Part shown: in pieces, positions 51,039 through 59,233 of the stretch
Layout: each line of letters begins with the position of its first letter
Numbering within the stretch: the first letter of the stretch is position 1
Source: a bacterium
GTDB taxonomy: Bacteria; Bdellovibrionota_B; Oligoflexia; Silvanigrellales; Silvanigrellaceae
Reading direction: 5' to 3'
NCBI GenBank assembly: GCA_009918675.1
Contig: RGDM01000006.1
Location: forward strand, 1 to 64,000
Length of the DNA: 64,000 bases
Position numbers and translations under genes: made by a program
The notes under the pieces: generated by a model
The model's input: the letters and a program-made list of their open reading frames with translations, nothing else
Told to the model about the DNA's origin: nothing
Database searches by the model: none

Positions 51039-51918
51039 CGTGGCCAACCGCAGCCTTTAAAAGGTGAAACCAATCTTCATGTTCGAGATGAATCTTCAGC
51101 GCAGCGACGGCGGCTTTGAGGCGTTCGGCTTTGCCGGTGCCAAGAACGGGAACAATCCGTGCAGGGTGGCGGAGAAGCCAGGCGTAGGCGATGGTTTCCG
51201 GTTGTGCTGTGTTGTACTTTGCCGCCAGCTGCGTGAGTGTTTCGCGGACTCTGCGGGTGCGCTCTTCGCTTTGCGCGAACATGCGTCCACCTGCAAGCGG
51301 CGACCAAGCCATTGGCATCATGCCCATCTCAATGCACTGATCCAGCTGACCATTATAAAGCGGTTCGGTGTGGAGCAGTGAGAATTCGATTTGGTTGCTG
51401 ACGAGTTTCTGGTTCATCCCAGATTGCAGCATGCGGACCTGCGCAGGAGTGAAGTTGGACACTCCAAAATTTTTAACTTTGCCTTGTTTATGCAGAGTAT
51501 TGAAGGTCTCGCTCAGCTCGGCAGGATTCATCAGCGGATCTGGACGGTGAATCAACAAGAGATCTATGAAATCTGTTTTGAGATTCTTGAGCGATCTGTC
51601 AACTGAACGCATCACATGTTCACGCGTGGTGTCATAGGTTTTAAGGCCGTGCTCAGGACGATTTTTTGAAATAAGCTTAATTCCGCATTTCGTAATGATT
51701 TGCATTTTGCTGCGCGGAAGCTTGTGCTTTTCAACTGCAGCGCCGAAAAGTTCTTCGCATGTGTAATCACCATAAATGTCGGCGTGATCAAAGCTTGTTA
51801 TTCCGTGTTCAAGTGCCATGGAAATCTTTTGTGCAACGGCATCTGCATTTGCTTCTGCGGGAGTGTCGGCCAATCGCCATGCACCAAAAACGAGTGGAGA
51901 AATTGCAGCGTTATTCAT
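51028..51918 (-). CDS. Aldo/keto reductase
   Basis: 296 residues; an NAD(P)H-dependent oxidoreductase of the YdhF-like group. The catalytic tetrad is complete: Asp and Tyr in [10 protein letters not shown] (about 43-52), Lys in IITKCGIK (about 76) and His in LLLIHRPDP (about 121). VSNFTPAQV and [10 protein letters not shown] belong to the barrel and cofactor site. In sulfo-SMO clusters an aldo/keto reductase turns the desulfonated 6-oxo-glucose into glucose; here the same job is plausible because the gene overlaps an SsuD-like monooxygenase by 4 bases. That assignment rests on position and family, not on a diagnostic motif. Confidence 0.9.
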   Translation of the reverse strand: MNNAAISPLVFGAWRLADTPAEANADAVAQKISMALEHGITSFDHADIYGDYTCEELFGAAVEKHKLPRSKMQIITKCGIKLISKNRPEHGLKTYDTTREHVMRSVDRSLKNLKTDFIDLLLIHRPDPLMNPAELSETFNTLHKQGKVKNFGVSNFTPAQVRMLQSGMNQKLVSNQIEFSLLHTEPLYNGQLDQCIEMGMMPMAWSPLAGGRMFAQSEERTRRVRETLTQLAAKYNTAQPETIAYAWLLRHPARIVPVLGTGKAERLKAAVAALKIHLEHEDWFHLLKAAVGHDVP

Positions 51919-53111
51919 TTCCGGACTCCTGCGCCAAGCGGGGTGTTTGGAGGTGTTGCTGGAATTCGATTTTGCAGTTCAGCGAGCTTGCCGCGGCGAA
52001 AGCGCGGGAGGATGTATTTCCCAACCAGACCACATTCGTCGAAATGTGGATAGCCTGAAAGAACAAAGCTACGGATACCCATGGAAATATAGCGGTTGAG
52101 TTTACCAACAATTTGGTCTGGAGTTCCAACAAGAGCGCAGCCGCAACCCGAACGGGCTCGCCCAACTCCTGTCCATAGGAATTCTTCAGCAAAGCCTTCA
52201 TCATCTGCTATGGTGCGCATTTCTGCTTGTTTGGCGACACCAAAAGATTTGGAATCAAGTGCACGGCTGCGAATTTCATTGCCTTTGTCGTCGTCAAGCT
52301 TCGATACAAGACGTTGCGCTGCAGCGCGGGCTTCGGCCTCCGTTTCGCGCACGATCATGTGCACGCGCAGGCCGAAATCAACCCGCCGACCATAAGTTTC
52401 CGCACGTCGAGTCATTTCCTGCATGTGAGAACGGAGTCTGTCTTCTGTTTCCGGCCACATCAAAAACACATCACATTCGCGCGCACACAGATCAAGAGCA
52501 TCGGGTGAAAGTCCGCCAAAATAGAGCAGCGGCCCGCCATTCTGTTGATATGGCTTACACGGGTTCGTGGGCAGATTGAGCTTATAGAACTCACCTTGGA
52601 AATCGATTTGTTCTTGAGTCCAACACTGGCGCAGAATTTGACAAACTTCGCGGGATTTCGCGTAGCGCGTTTTTGAATCGAGTGTCTCGCCTGGCAGGTC
52701 AGAAGAAATGATATTCACCGTCAAACGGCCCTCGAGCATATGGTCGAGAGATGCGAGTGTGCGAGCCAACATTGCGGGATGCACTTCGCCACAGCGGATG
52801 GCAGCAAGCAAGCTCATTTTTTTCAGTTGAGGAGCTAAGCCTGCGGCAAAGGTGAGAGTGTCTTGCCCCACCTGATAACTGCTCGGACAAAGCATATTAT
52901 TGAAACCCTGCCGCTCAGCCTCAAGCGCTATCTTGGAGGTATGGGCCCATGAACTTTTAAGATGAGAATCCGGGACTCCCAGAAACTCAAAATCGTCGGA
53001 ACAAATCGGTGCAAACCAACTCATTTCGACGACTTCTGGAGAGCTCGTGCGCGGAACGATTCCAGAATCAAAGCTTGTGCTTGCTGCCAATCCATCGGTT
53101 TGAGTGGTCAT
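51915..53111 (-). CDS. SsuD-like FMNH2-dependent sulfonate monooxygenase
   Basis: 398 residues. The family cleaves carbon-sulfur bonds with reduced FMN and oxygen, giving an aldehyde and sulfite. The alignment with alkanesulfonate monooxygenase SsuD is easy over the whole length: [28 protein letters not shown] (matching SsuD Arg226 and His228), [17 protein letters not shown] (Arg297) and [11 protein letters not shown] (Tyr331). Two SsuD residues differ: His11 is Cys (APICSDD), and the Cys54 site reads SSYQVGQD. No ssuABC or flavin reductase gene is present. AAGGAG precedes the ATG. Its company (glycosidase, sugar importer, aldo/keto reductase) points to a sulfosugar rather than an alkanesulfonate. 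SsuD residue numbers are from memory. Confidence 0.88.
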   Translation of the reverse strand: MTTQTDGLAASTSFDSGIVPRTSSPEVVEMSWFAPICSDDFEFLGVPDSHLKSSWAHTSKIALEAERQGFNNMLCPSSYQVGQDTLTFAAGLAPQLKKMSLLAAIRCGEVHPAMLARTLASLDHMLEGRLTVNIISSDLPGETLDSKTRYAKSREVCQILRQCWTQEQIDFQGEFYKLNLPTNPCKPYQQNGGPLLYFGGLSPDALDLCARECDVFLMWPETEDRLRSHMQEMTRRAETYGRRVDFGLRVHMIVRETEAEARAAAQRLVSKLDDDKGNEIRSRALDSKSFGVAKQAEMRTIADDEGFAEEFLWTGVGRARSGCGCALVGTPDQIVGKLNRYISMGIRSFVLSGYPHFDECGLVGKYILPRFRRGKLAELQNRIPATPPNTPLGAGVRK

Positions 53112-53317
53112 TCTCAGCGCTCCTTGCAGAGAATATATTTAAGTAAAGTTTAAAGTCCCTCCCTCGAAGGGATTGGCCATGATACCGCAATTTCTTGGGG
53201 CGAGCGAGAGGGAGTCGACATCCAGATGCAACGGTGGGTCGAAAGCAACCTTGACCCGTGCAACGCCAGTTGGAAATACAAGCGAGACAATGCGAAGAGG
53301 TCCGGCATTGGTCAATA
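53112..53317. other. Intergenic leader of the six-gene sulfosugar-like unit
   Basis: 206 bases between the CoA-transferase stop and the monooxygenase start. On the minus strand an A/T-rich stretch with a TATATT-like -10 (53132-53137) lies about 20 bases before the monooxygenase start. No good -35 box is seen at the proper distance. No regulator gene is adjacent. An open frame of 60 codons crosses it from a TTG at 53321 but has no supporting sign. Confidence 0.3.
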
Positions 53318-54610
53318 TCAAATATAGCCAGCATTCCGCGCATCAAATTGCAGCTGTTCACGGGCCGATGGATGGGCGATTGCAATCAAAGCTCTTGCGC
53401 GTTCTGCAACGGAGAGGCCAATAAGCTCGGCAATTCCGAACTCGGTCACAACGGTGTCAACATCATTTCGGCTGATTGAGACCTTGGCCCCGGGCTTGAG
53501 TTCGAAGCAGATCTTCGAGCTTTTGCCATCTGAAGTCATGGATCGCAGGGCAATGATCCCGCGTCCTCCCTCTGAACGTTGAGCGCCCACGTGCGTGTCG
53601 GTTGCTCCGCCCACACCACTCAATTCCCGATGTCCAATAGATTCAGAACAGACCTGGCCGGTGATGTCGACCTCAACAGCCGTGTTGATAGAAATCATTT
53701 GATGGTTGCGGCAAATGCGATTGGGGTCGTTGATAATTGAGGCTGGGTGCAGCTCGAGTGCCGGATTTTCACCAACGAATTTATAGAGCTCTTGCGAGCC
53801 ATAAACGAATGTTGCAACCATTTTCCGAGGCCAAAGAGTTTTGCGAGCTCCACTGATCACTCCATGCTCATAAAGAGTTCGCATCGATTCTGTGAAAAGT
53901 TCAGTATGTATCCCAAGGTCTTTTTTGCGTGTCAGGCATTCGCCAACTGCATTTGGAATACCCCCTATTCCGAGCTGAATTGTTGCACCATCCGGCACAA
54001 GTTCAGAAATATATTGGGCGATAATCTTGTCTTCCTGCGAGGGTTGCTCGCTGATGAGTGTGGGCAATAGACGATCGTTGATGATAAAGTGATCCACAGA
54101 ATCGACGGAAACAAAAGTATCTCCATAAACAACGGGCATGTTTGGATTCACCTCCAAAATAACCTTGCCGGCCTTGCGGAGAAGATCTGGTTCATAGCAA
54201 ACATTCACGCCCAAACTCACAAATCCCTTTTCATTAGGTAAACTGCATGTCCCCCAAAAAACATCGATCGTGTGTCTGCGGGATACGTTTTGTGCCCAGC
54301 GCGACAGATGTTGGGGAACGTAGTGAACTAAATTATGTCCTTGAGATGCGCGCACTGCGGAAGTTAAGAACATCACATTGAAATGAAAGTTTTCTGAATG
54401 ACGGATATCCGTGAAGCAGGCATAGGGCTTCGTGGGATTGGCGCAATGAATATTTAGGCCAAGATGTTTTTCAGCGTGAAGGTGAATGTTCTCAAAAAAA
54501 ACTCCCGGCTCGGCTGCAGCCATGGCGGCCACCACATGCCCGGATTGAGGGAGATGAGCAAAGATGTCTTCTTGCTTGAGCAGTTTCTTTTGCATCAGAT
54601 TTAACGGCAT
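53318..54610 (-). CDS. Acetyl-CoA hydrolase / CoA-transferase family protein
   Basis: 430 residues, resembling 4-hydroxybutyrate CoA-transferase (Cat2) and acetyl-CoA hydrolase. The two halves are visible, with ATIQLGIGGIPNAVG (about 213-227) and the Glu nucleophile expected in HTELFTESM (about 240-248); GVGGATDTHVGAQRSEGGRG and VVTEFGIAEL are also typical. It moves CoA between acids or hydrolyses acyl-CoA; the substrate is unknown. A GGGATGAACC stretch precedes the ATG. It lies six bases after the universal stress gene, so the two form a unit upstream of the monooxygenase operon. Confidence 0.88.
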   Translation of the reverse strand: MPLNLMQKKLLKQEDIFAHLPQSGHVVAAMAAAEPGVFFENIHLHAEKHLGLNIHCANPTKPYACFTDIRHSENFHFNVMFLTSAVRASQGHNLVHYVPQHLSRWAQNVSRRHTIDVFWGTCSLPNEKGFVSLGVNVCYEPDLLRKAGKVILEVNPNMPVVYGDTFVSVDSVDHFIINDRLLPTLISEQPSQEDKIIAQYISELVPDGATIQLGIGGIPNAVGECLTRKKDLGIHTELFTESMRTLYEHGVISGARKTLWPRKMVATFVYGSQELYKFVGENPALELHPASIINDPNRICRNHQMISINTAVEVDITGQVCSESIGHRELSGVGGATDTHVGAQRSEGGRGIIALRSMTSDGKSSKICFELKPGAKVSISRNDVDTVVTEFGIAELIGLSVAERARALIAIAHPSAREQLQFDARNAGYI

Positions 54611-54616
54611 TCAGGT

Positions 54617-55561
54617 TCATCCCACTAGAACGGCGCAGGGTGCTTTTCTGATAAACCTGTTTACCATACGCCCCAACTGGAAGCGATGTCTGCCCTCGCG
54701 GGCGTGACGGCCAAAAATAATCAGGTCAATTTTGTTGTCCTGAACAAAATTCAGTAGCTCATACTCGGCCTGACCAACCAGAAGATGTCCGCTCGCCTTG
54801 AATCCTTCATCGCAAAGATATCGCGCACGTTCCTGCACGGCCCGTTCGAGTCGCGATTCAGCAAGGTCATAGATCATCTCAAGCTCTTTATAAGTTGCAT
54901 AGGCATCGGTTGTTTCAAATCCTGAGTAGCCGGGTGCCACTCGCTCAAAGCAGTGGGCGAGAAACGCTTTCCGTTCTTTTTTGGGATCATTTTCAAGAAA
55001 ATCGCGTAAAATATGATCGCTTGAATGAGTGTCGGGTCGCAGCGCAGTGGCAAGAGCGATGTTATTAAAGTGCACACGTTCACCGGCCTCAGTGAGAGGA
55101 AGAATGAGAACAGGAACGGGGCTTTGCTCAAGGATTCTCTGCGCAACGCTGCCGAAAACTGCCGAAAATAATCTTGCATGATGGTGTCGACCAACAATCA
55201 CGGCAGCAAACTGAGAAACTTCCTTTTCCAACAAACTCAATATCTCGTTCTCAGCGCTTCCGAGTTTTATAACCACCTGAAAATGTCCATCTTCAGACCT
55301 AAGCGGTGCAAGTGCTGTTTCTGCTTTCATTTGTGTTTGTGCAAGAAGTTCGCCGCGATATCGAGTTTCAAGTTGGTCCCATTTTTGCCCCTCTTCGAAG
55401 GGCATGGGTCCAAGAAATAAAGGCGCGTCTTCGAGCACATGAAGAAATGTCAAGGCACAACCCAATTGATCCGCCACCCTCAGCGCGTTGCGCTCTGTTT
55501 GAAGATGAGGATGAGAGAGATCGGTTGCGCACAACAAACGTTTGCCTTGGAGAATGCTCAT
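54617..55561 (-). CDS. Universal stress protein, two UspA domains
   Basis: 314 residues from the ATG at 55561, preceded by GGGGGA; the open frame runs up to 55585. Two tandem UspA folds are seen: RLLCATDLSHPHLQ at the start, AAVIVGRHHHARLFSAVFGS and VPVLILP (first domain), then a second half ending IDLIIFGRHAREGRHRFQLG and APCAVLVG. The Gly-x2-Gly-x9-Gly-type ATP loop is recognisable only in part, so nucleotide binding is uncertain. It is divergent from the DUF4360-like gene, with 158 bases between, and probably co-transcribed with the CoA-transferase. Confidence 0.88.
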   Translation of the reverse strand: MSILQGKRLLCATDLSHPHLQTERNALRVADQLGCALTFLHVLEDAPLFLGPMPFEEGQKWDQLETRYRGELLAQTQMKAETALAPLRSEDGHFQVVIKLGSAENEILSLLEKEVSQFAAVIVGRHHHARLFSAVFGSVAQRILEQSPVPVLILPLTEAGERVHFNNIALATALRPDTHSSDHILRDFLENDPKKERKAFLAHCFERVAPGYSGFETTDAYATYKELEMIYDLAESRLERAVQERARYLCDEGFKASGHLLVGQAEYELLNFVQDNKIDLIIFGRHAREGRHRFQLGRMVNRFIRKAPCAVLVG

Positions 55562-55719
55562 TTCAGGTTCCCCCAAAAACAACAAGAATGATTGAAATGT
55601 AAAGCCTAAGTGGTGGTCTGAAAAGCGAGTACTCAGATAAGAACGAAAGGGTGGGGTCCCAAGTGGAAAAAGGATTTTGAAGAATCTTGCTGAAGGTGGA
55701 ATTGACTGAGGAGAAGGTT

Positions 55720-56379
55720 ATGAAGTTTATCAACTTGCAGAACACTCTTTCAACCAGCCTAGCTTTGCTTGCTCTGCTTTTCTCGAATTTGATTTGTGCA
55801 GCGAAAGGTTTGGCACAATGGGACACATCCACGCTGCACACCCTGGGAAGCGAGTGTGGACTCTTAAGGAGCGAGGTGGATGAATCGAAACTGACGATTC
55901 ACTTCACCGACATGTTGCTCGACCTTCCGCTCGATACTCGCCCTGGTCAAAGCCTGAGTCGGAACTGTTCTGTTGCATTAAAATTCAAGGTTCCCGCGCA
56001 TCATCGGGTAAAAACTTTTACTCACCGTTCACTTGCATTCGCGCGAAAGTCGAGTGCGGCAGAAGTGCAATTACAGTTTCGCGGTCAGGCAGGGGGTGTT
56101 GCGTTTGCTCATTCGGGAACGCTTCCGTTTGGGAGTCCTTTCGAGGGGAAGGTGTTACTTTATAAAGCATTTCTAATCGGCGAATCAATTGAATGCCAAC
56201 AGCAAGAACAGTCGATCGATGTGTTTGGAGAGTGGGAGATTATTGCCGAAAATAGAGTCAGCAATGCAACGGCAATGCTGTCTTTGTCTGGAGAAAATCT
56301 TTGGACGGATCTTTGGATTGAGACTGTTGCCTGCCCGTCAGCGGACACCACGACATTGCGCGACCGCGCTGTCAGGTGA
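55720..56379 (+). CDS. Exported DUF4360-like protein
   Basis: 219 residues from the ATG at 55720, which follows AGGAGAAGG; the open frame starts at 55687. The signal peptide is long (STSLALLALLFSNLICAAKG). The mature part has a Cys near residue 46 and the pattern SLSRNCSVALKFKVPAHH, then beta strands and a later Cys pair, which resembles DUF4360. That family has no agreed function. The tail overlaps a short lipoprotein gene on the other strand by 42 bases. Confidence 0.68.
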   Translation: MKFINLQNTLSTSLALLALLFSNLICAAKGLAQWDTSTLHTLGSECGLLRSEVDESKLTIHFTDMLLDLPLDTRPGQSLSRNCSVALKFKVPAHHRVKTFTHRSLAFARKSSAAEVQLQFRGQAGGVAFAHSGTLPFGSPFEGKVLLYKAFLIGESIECQQQEQSIDVFGEWEIIAENRVSNATAMLSLSGENLWTDLWIETVACPSADTTTLRDRAVR

Positions 56380-56640
56380 AGCTCCCTGTGCGGTTTTTCT
56401 TTTGAAACAATCGACCGGAGCACTTGAGCTCGCCCCATCACAAAGGCTGGATTGTTGCGCGCTGTTCAACGGAAGTTGATTTGCACGCTCGTTGCAGCGT
56501 TTTTTTGCGTCCGTTGAAAAAAGTTCAGAGGGTTTGGTTGCCATGGCTGAACTTTCAGCAGAGTCCACTCGGCGGCAGCCTGCAATCGCTGCGAGTGTGA
56601 GCATAACAATGTTCAACGGAACTAGCTGTGCTATTTTCAT
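56338..56640 (-). CDS. Small Cys-rich lipoprotein
   Basis: 100 residues. The signal is MLTLAAIAGC, with the acylated Cys at 22. The remainder holds four spaced cysteines (KKRCNERA, SSLCDGASSS, PVDCFKRKT, VAQCRGVR), an arrangement of short Cys-containing repeats I associate with exported proteins in the same group of bacteria. The ribosome site is weak. It overlaps the convergent DUF4360-like gene by 42 bases. Confidence 0.55.
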   Translation of the reverse strand: MKIAQLVPLNIVMLTLAAIAGCRRVDSAESSAMATKPSELFSTDAKKRCNERANQLPLNSAQQSSLCDGASSSAPVDCFKRKTAQGASPDSAVAQCRGVR

Positions 56641-56812
56641 GGGTGCAAACCTGCCATCTAAATTCGGACAATTGTTCTGTCATGAAAATACCAGACGCTC
56701 GTTGAGGGCGGCAACCCATCATTAGAGCCGGGAAAATGTCGCAGCTTGCTCTCTCGGTGGAGGTGCTGTTAAGGGCTGCTTGTGCTGCGGTTGAAAAGAT
56801 CCGGGAGGCGAT

Positions 56813-57736
56813 ATGAGCCTGCGTTTGGTCCGGCGGATGGCCTGGTTGACCTTAATTTACATGATTCTCGTCATACTTTGGGGTGCGTTTGTGCGTGCCA
56901 CTGGCTCTGGAGCTGGATGCGGCGATCACTGGCCCCTTTGTAACGGAACCGTGGTGCCGCGCGCGGCCGCGCTCGAAACAATCATTGAACTCACCCATCG
57001 GTTAACAAGTGGTGTTTCTCTGGCGTTGGTTGTCATTCTCTTTTTCATGTCGCGTCGGGTTGTCCCGAAAGGCCATGGTCTGCGCAGTGCAGCCAATTGG
57101 TCATTGGGCTTCATTCTCGCAGAAGCGCTCATCGGTGCAGGTTTGGTTTTGTTTGAGCTTGTCGCACACAACGCTTCGCTCAAGCGTGTCTTCTCAATGT
57201 CCGCTCATCTTGCCAATACGTTTGCTCTTCTTGCCGCGCTGAGTTTGGTTATTTGGCGTTCGTCGCCCAATCCTCATTCCCATTCAGTCACTTGTTTTTC
57301 TCGCGCGGATTTGTCGACTCTTCGTTTGCCACTCTTTGGCGCGCTGCTGCTGATATTGGCAGGAATGTCGGGTGCAATTGCTGCGCTCGGAGACACTCTC
57401 TACAGCGCTGTGGGTGCATTGCCATTGCAAGCCTACGTCGACGGCGATGTTCCTTTTTTACTTCGCTTGCGGATTATTCATCCATTTCTGGCTGTTGCAG
57501 CCGGAGGCTACCTGCTCTGGCTGCAGACTCATTGGGCAAACTTTCATGATGACTCTACTTTCGCAAAATTGAGTTGGGCAGTTTCTTCGTTCACTCTGCT
57601 GCAAATAGGTCTTGGATTTGCGAATGTTGCATTGGCAGCGCCGATTTGGATGCAGCTCGTTCACCTTGGAGTCGGAGTTCTGCTGTGGACAGCGTTCGTT
57701 TTTCAAAGTTTCATTTTTCACTCTAAGTCTAAGTAA
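56813..57736 (+). CDS. ctaA: Heme A synthase (COX15/CtaA)
   Basis: 307 residues with about eight transmembrane helices. It oxidises heme O to heme A for cytochrome oxidase. The first loop FVRATGSGAGCGDHWPLCNG (about 27-46) has the Cys pair of CtaA, and the heme-binding His is in IELTHRLTSGV (about 60-70); further His residues occur in MSAHLANTF, IHPFLAVAAGG and VHLGVGVLLW. No ctaB or cytochrome-oxidase genes lie next to it. GGGAGGCG precedes the ATG. Confidence 0.93.
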   Translation: MSLRLVRRMAWLTLIYMILVILWGAFVRATGSGAGCGDHWPLCNGTVVPRAAALETIIELTHRLTSGVSLALVVILFFMSRRVVPKGHGLRSAANWSLGFILAEALIGAGLVLFELVAHNASLKRVFSMSAHLANTFALLAALSLVIWRSSPNPHSHSVTCFSRADLSTLRLPLFGALLLILAGMSGAIAALGDTLYSAVGALPLQAYVDGDVPFLLRLRIIHPFLAVAAGGYLLWLQTHWANFHDDSTFAKLSWAVSSFTLLQIGLGFANVALAAPIWMQLVHLGVGVLLWTAFVFQSFIFHSKSK

Positions 57737-57853
57737 TAATAGAAATTAACAGGTATGATTCAATTCTTGGAAACTCTGTCCGAAATCATCCCTTGGGTTC
57801 GGCTGCTGGGTGGGTAGCCGCAGTTGTGAGGGTTTGCGCCGGTGGGAATTCCA

Positions 57854-58126
57854 ATGACTTACAAACGCACGCGCCTTGAAGAAGTAGCATTTCAGAGACA
57901 GTTTGAAGAAGCTGTCTCGCTCGCGATGCACCACGTGGGAATCAATTATTCGGATGCCCTTGACCTACTTTTCACCCCCCTAGGCGAAGAGGGCGGTTTG
58001 TGCGTTGCGGATTTTGTCCGTCGTGGTCAGCTGCCACTGGCCAAGCAGGCTTTGGTCCAGCTCATTGAGACGCGAAAACGAACACAGACCGCTCAGCGTC
58101 TCGTCTATCCGAGCCGTGTGGTCTGA
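57854..58126 (+). CDS. Small hypothetical protein
   Basis: 90 residues from the ATG at 57854, with GTGGGA upstream; a GTG at 57842 is the open alternative. There is no signal peptide. The predicted helical sequence includes NYSDALDLLFTPLGEEG and LAKQALVQLIETRKR. No family was recognised. It sits between ctaA and the barrel gene on the same strand, with about 115-base gaps on either side and no terminator seen. Confidence 0.55.
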   Translation: MTYKRTRLEEVAFQRQFEEAVSLAMHHVGINYSDALDLLFTPLGEEGGLCVADFVRRGQLPLAKQALVQLIETRKRTQTAQRLVYPSRVV

Positions 58127-58241
58127 TAATTCACCTCATTTTGTGGCCTTGGCAAACTTGTGACGCAATCGATTTTTACTCAAGTGATATCGGTCGACTC
58201 CGATAGTTGCTGGACACCGGTTTGGGGTGTCAGGGAGTCGA

Positions 58242-59180
58242 ATGAACGTGAATCCATCAGAAACCCATCGCGCAGGCTTTTTCCGCTCTCTGCTCCGGGC
58301 GATTGCGTTCGTGTGTTGTCTGTTCGGTTTTTCCAATGCACGTGCCGACGAATTCGAAGTTTTAAAGCAAAAAGGTTGCAATCTGCTGATTTCAAGCTCG
58401 AGCGAGTTGAGGAAGGGCGCCGCTTATCAGGTTCAAACCTTGTCCGGAAAGTCTCTCAATTTTCGGATAACCAAAGTGAGTGGCGGAAAAGCATTCGCGC
58501 AGATGACTGGACGCATGGGGCACTGCCCCAGAGTTCAAGGAACGCTCGCTACTCTCGGCTCCTCGTCTGGAGGATCAGTAAAAAAACTGCAGGTAGGTGT
58601 GCAAGGAGAATTGGGGCTTCTCACCTTCCGTCAGGCCTTCTCGCCAAATCTTGGGGATCAGGCTGCAGATGACGGCAGCCAACCGCAGAATGTGAACGGC
58701 CTCAGTGGACTTGGATTTTCTGCTGGAGCAAACCTTCGCTACAATTTCCGCAAGCCATTTGCCTTCGACGTGGGACTCGGGATGCTAAGCGCAACCACAG
58801 GAGGGAAAACCACCCTTCCAGACAACGACACGTATACAGTCAGCGCAAAATTTATGGAGTTGACAATCCATCCAGGGCTTTTAACGACCACCTGCCTGTC
58901 GAGCCGATTGTTTTGTCGTGGCGGTGCGGTCTTTGGTTTTCCAATCAGTTCTTCATTAACCGTCAAGTCGAGTGCGATAAATCTTTCCAGTTCATTTAAA
59001 TACCTTCGCATGGGTGGCGAAGTTGCTGCGGGAATCAATCTTGGAAAAAATTTCACGATTCTTGGCGGCGGCCAGATAGGCTCCGACAAGGGCAGCTTTC
59101 AATTTGCTGAGGATCAAGCACCAACGCCATTAAATACACTGACGGTTTATATATACGCCGGCATCCTTGCGGCGTTTTAG
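58242..59180 (+). CDS. Outer-membrane beta-barrel protein
   Basis: 312 residues from the ATG at 58242 with AGGGAG four bases before it; the frame is open from 58227. The signal peptide ends FSNARADEF. A soluble domain (residues about 30-110) with two Cys (KGCNLLIS, GHCPRV) precedes a series of alternating polar and hydrophobic strands (VGVQGELGLLTFRQ, AGANLRYNF, MGGEVAAGINLG, FTILGGGQIGSD) and a final AGILAAF, whose closing Phe suits barrel assembly. A second Cys pair lies in TTCLSSRLFCRGG. It is followed after 53 bases by a large lipoprotein gene, probably a partner. Confidence 0.72.
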   Translation: MNVNPSETHRAGFFRSLLRAIAFVCCLFGFSNARADEFEVLKQKGCNLLISSSSELRKGAAYQVQTLSGKSLNFRITKVSGGKAFAQMTGRMGHCPRVQGTLATLGSSSGGSVKKLQVGVQGELGLLTFRQAFSPNLGDQAADDGSQPQNVNGLSGLGFSAGANLRYNFRKPFAFDVGLGMLSATTGGKTTLPDNDTYTVSAKFMELTIHPGLLTTTCLSSRLFCRGGAVFGFPISSSLTVKSSAINLSSSFKYLRMGGEVAAGINLGKNFTILGGGQIGSDKGSFQFAEDQAPTPLNTLTVYIYAGILAAF

Positions 59181-59233
59181 TTGGGATTGCTCACGCAAGT
59201 TGGTCTTGTATTGATGTGCCAGCGGAGATGCAA

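Noticed and set aside
53139..53321. 60-codon minus-strand frame between the CoA-transferase and monooxygenase genes
   Set aside because: It starts at a TTG overlapping the CoA-transferase stop, has no ribosome site that I can see and no recognisable motif.
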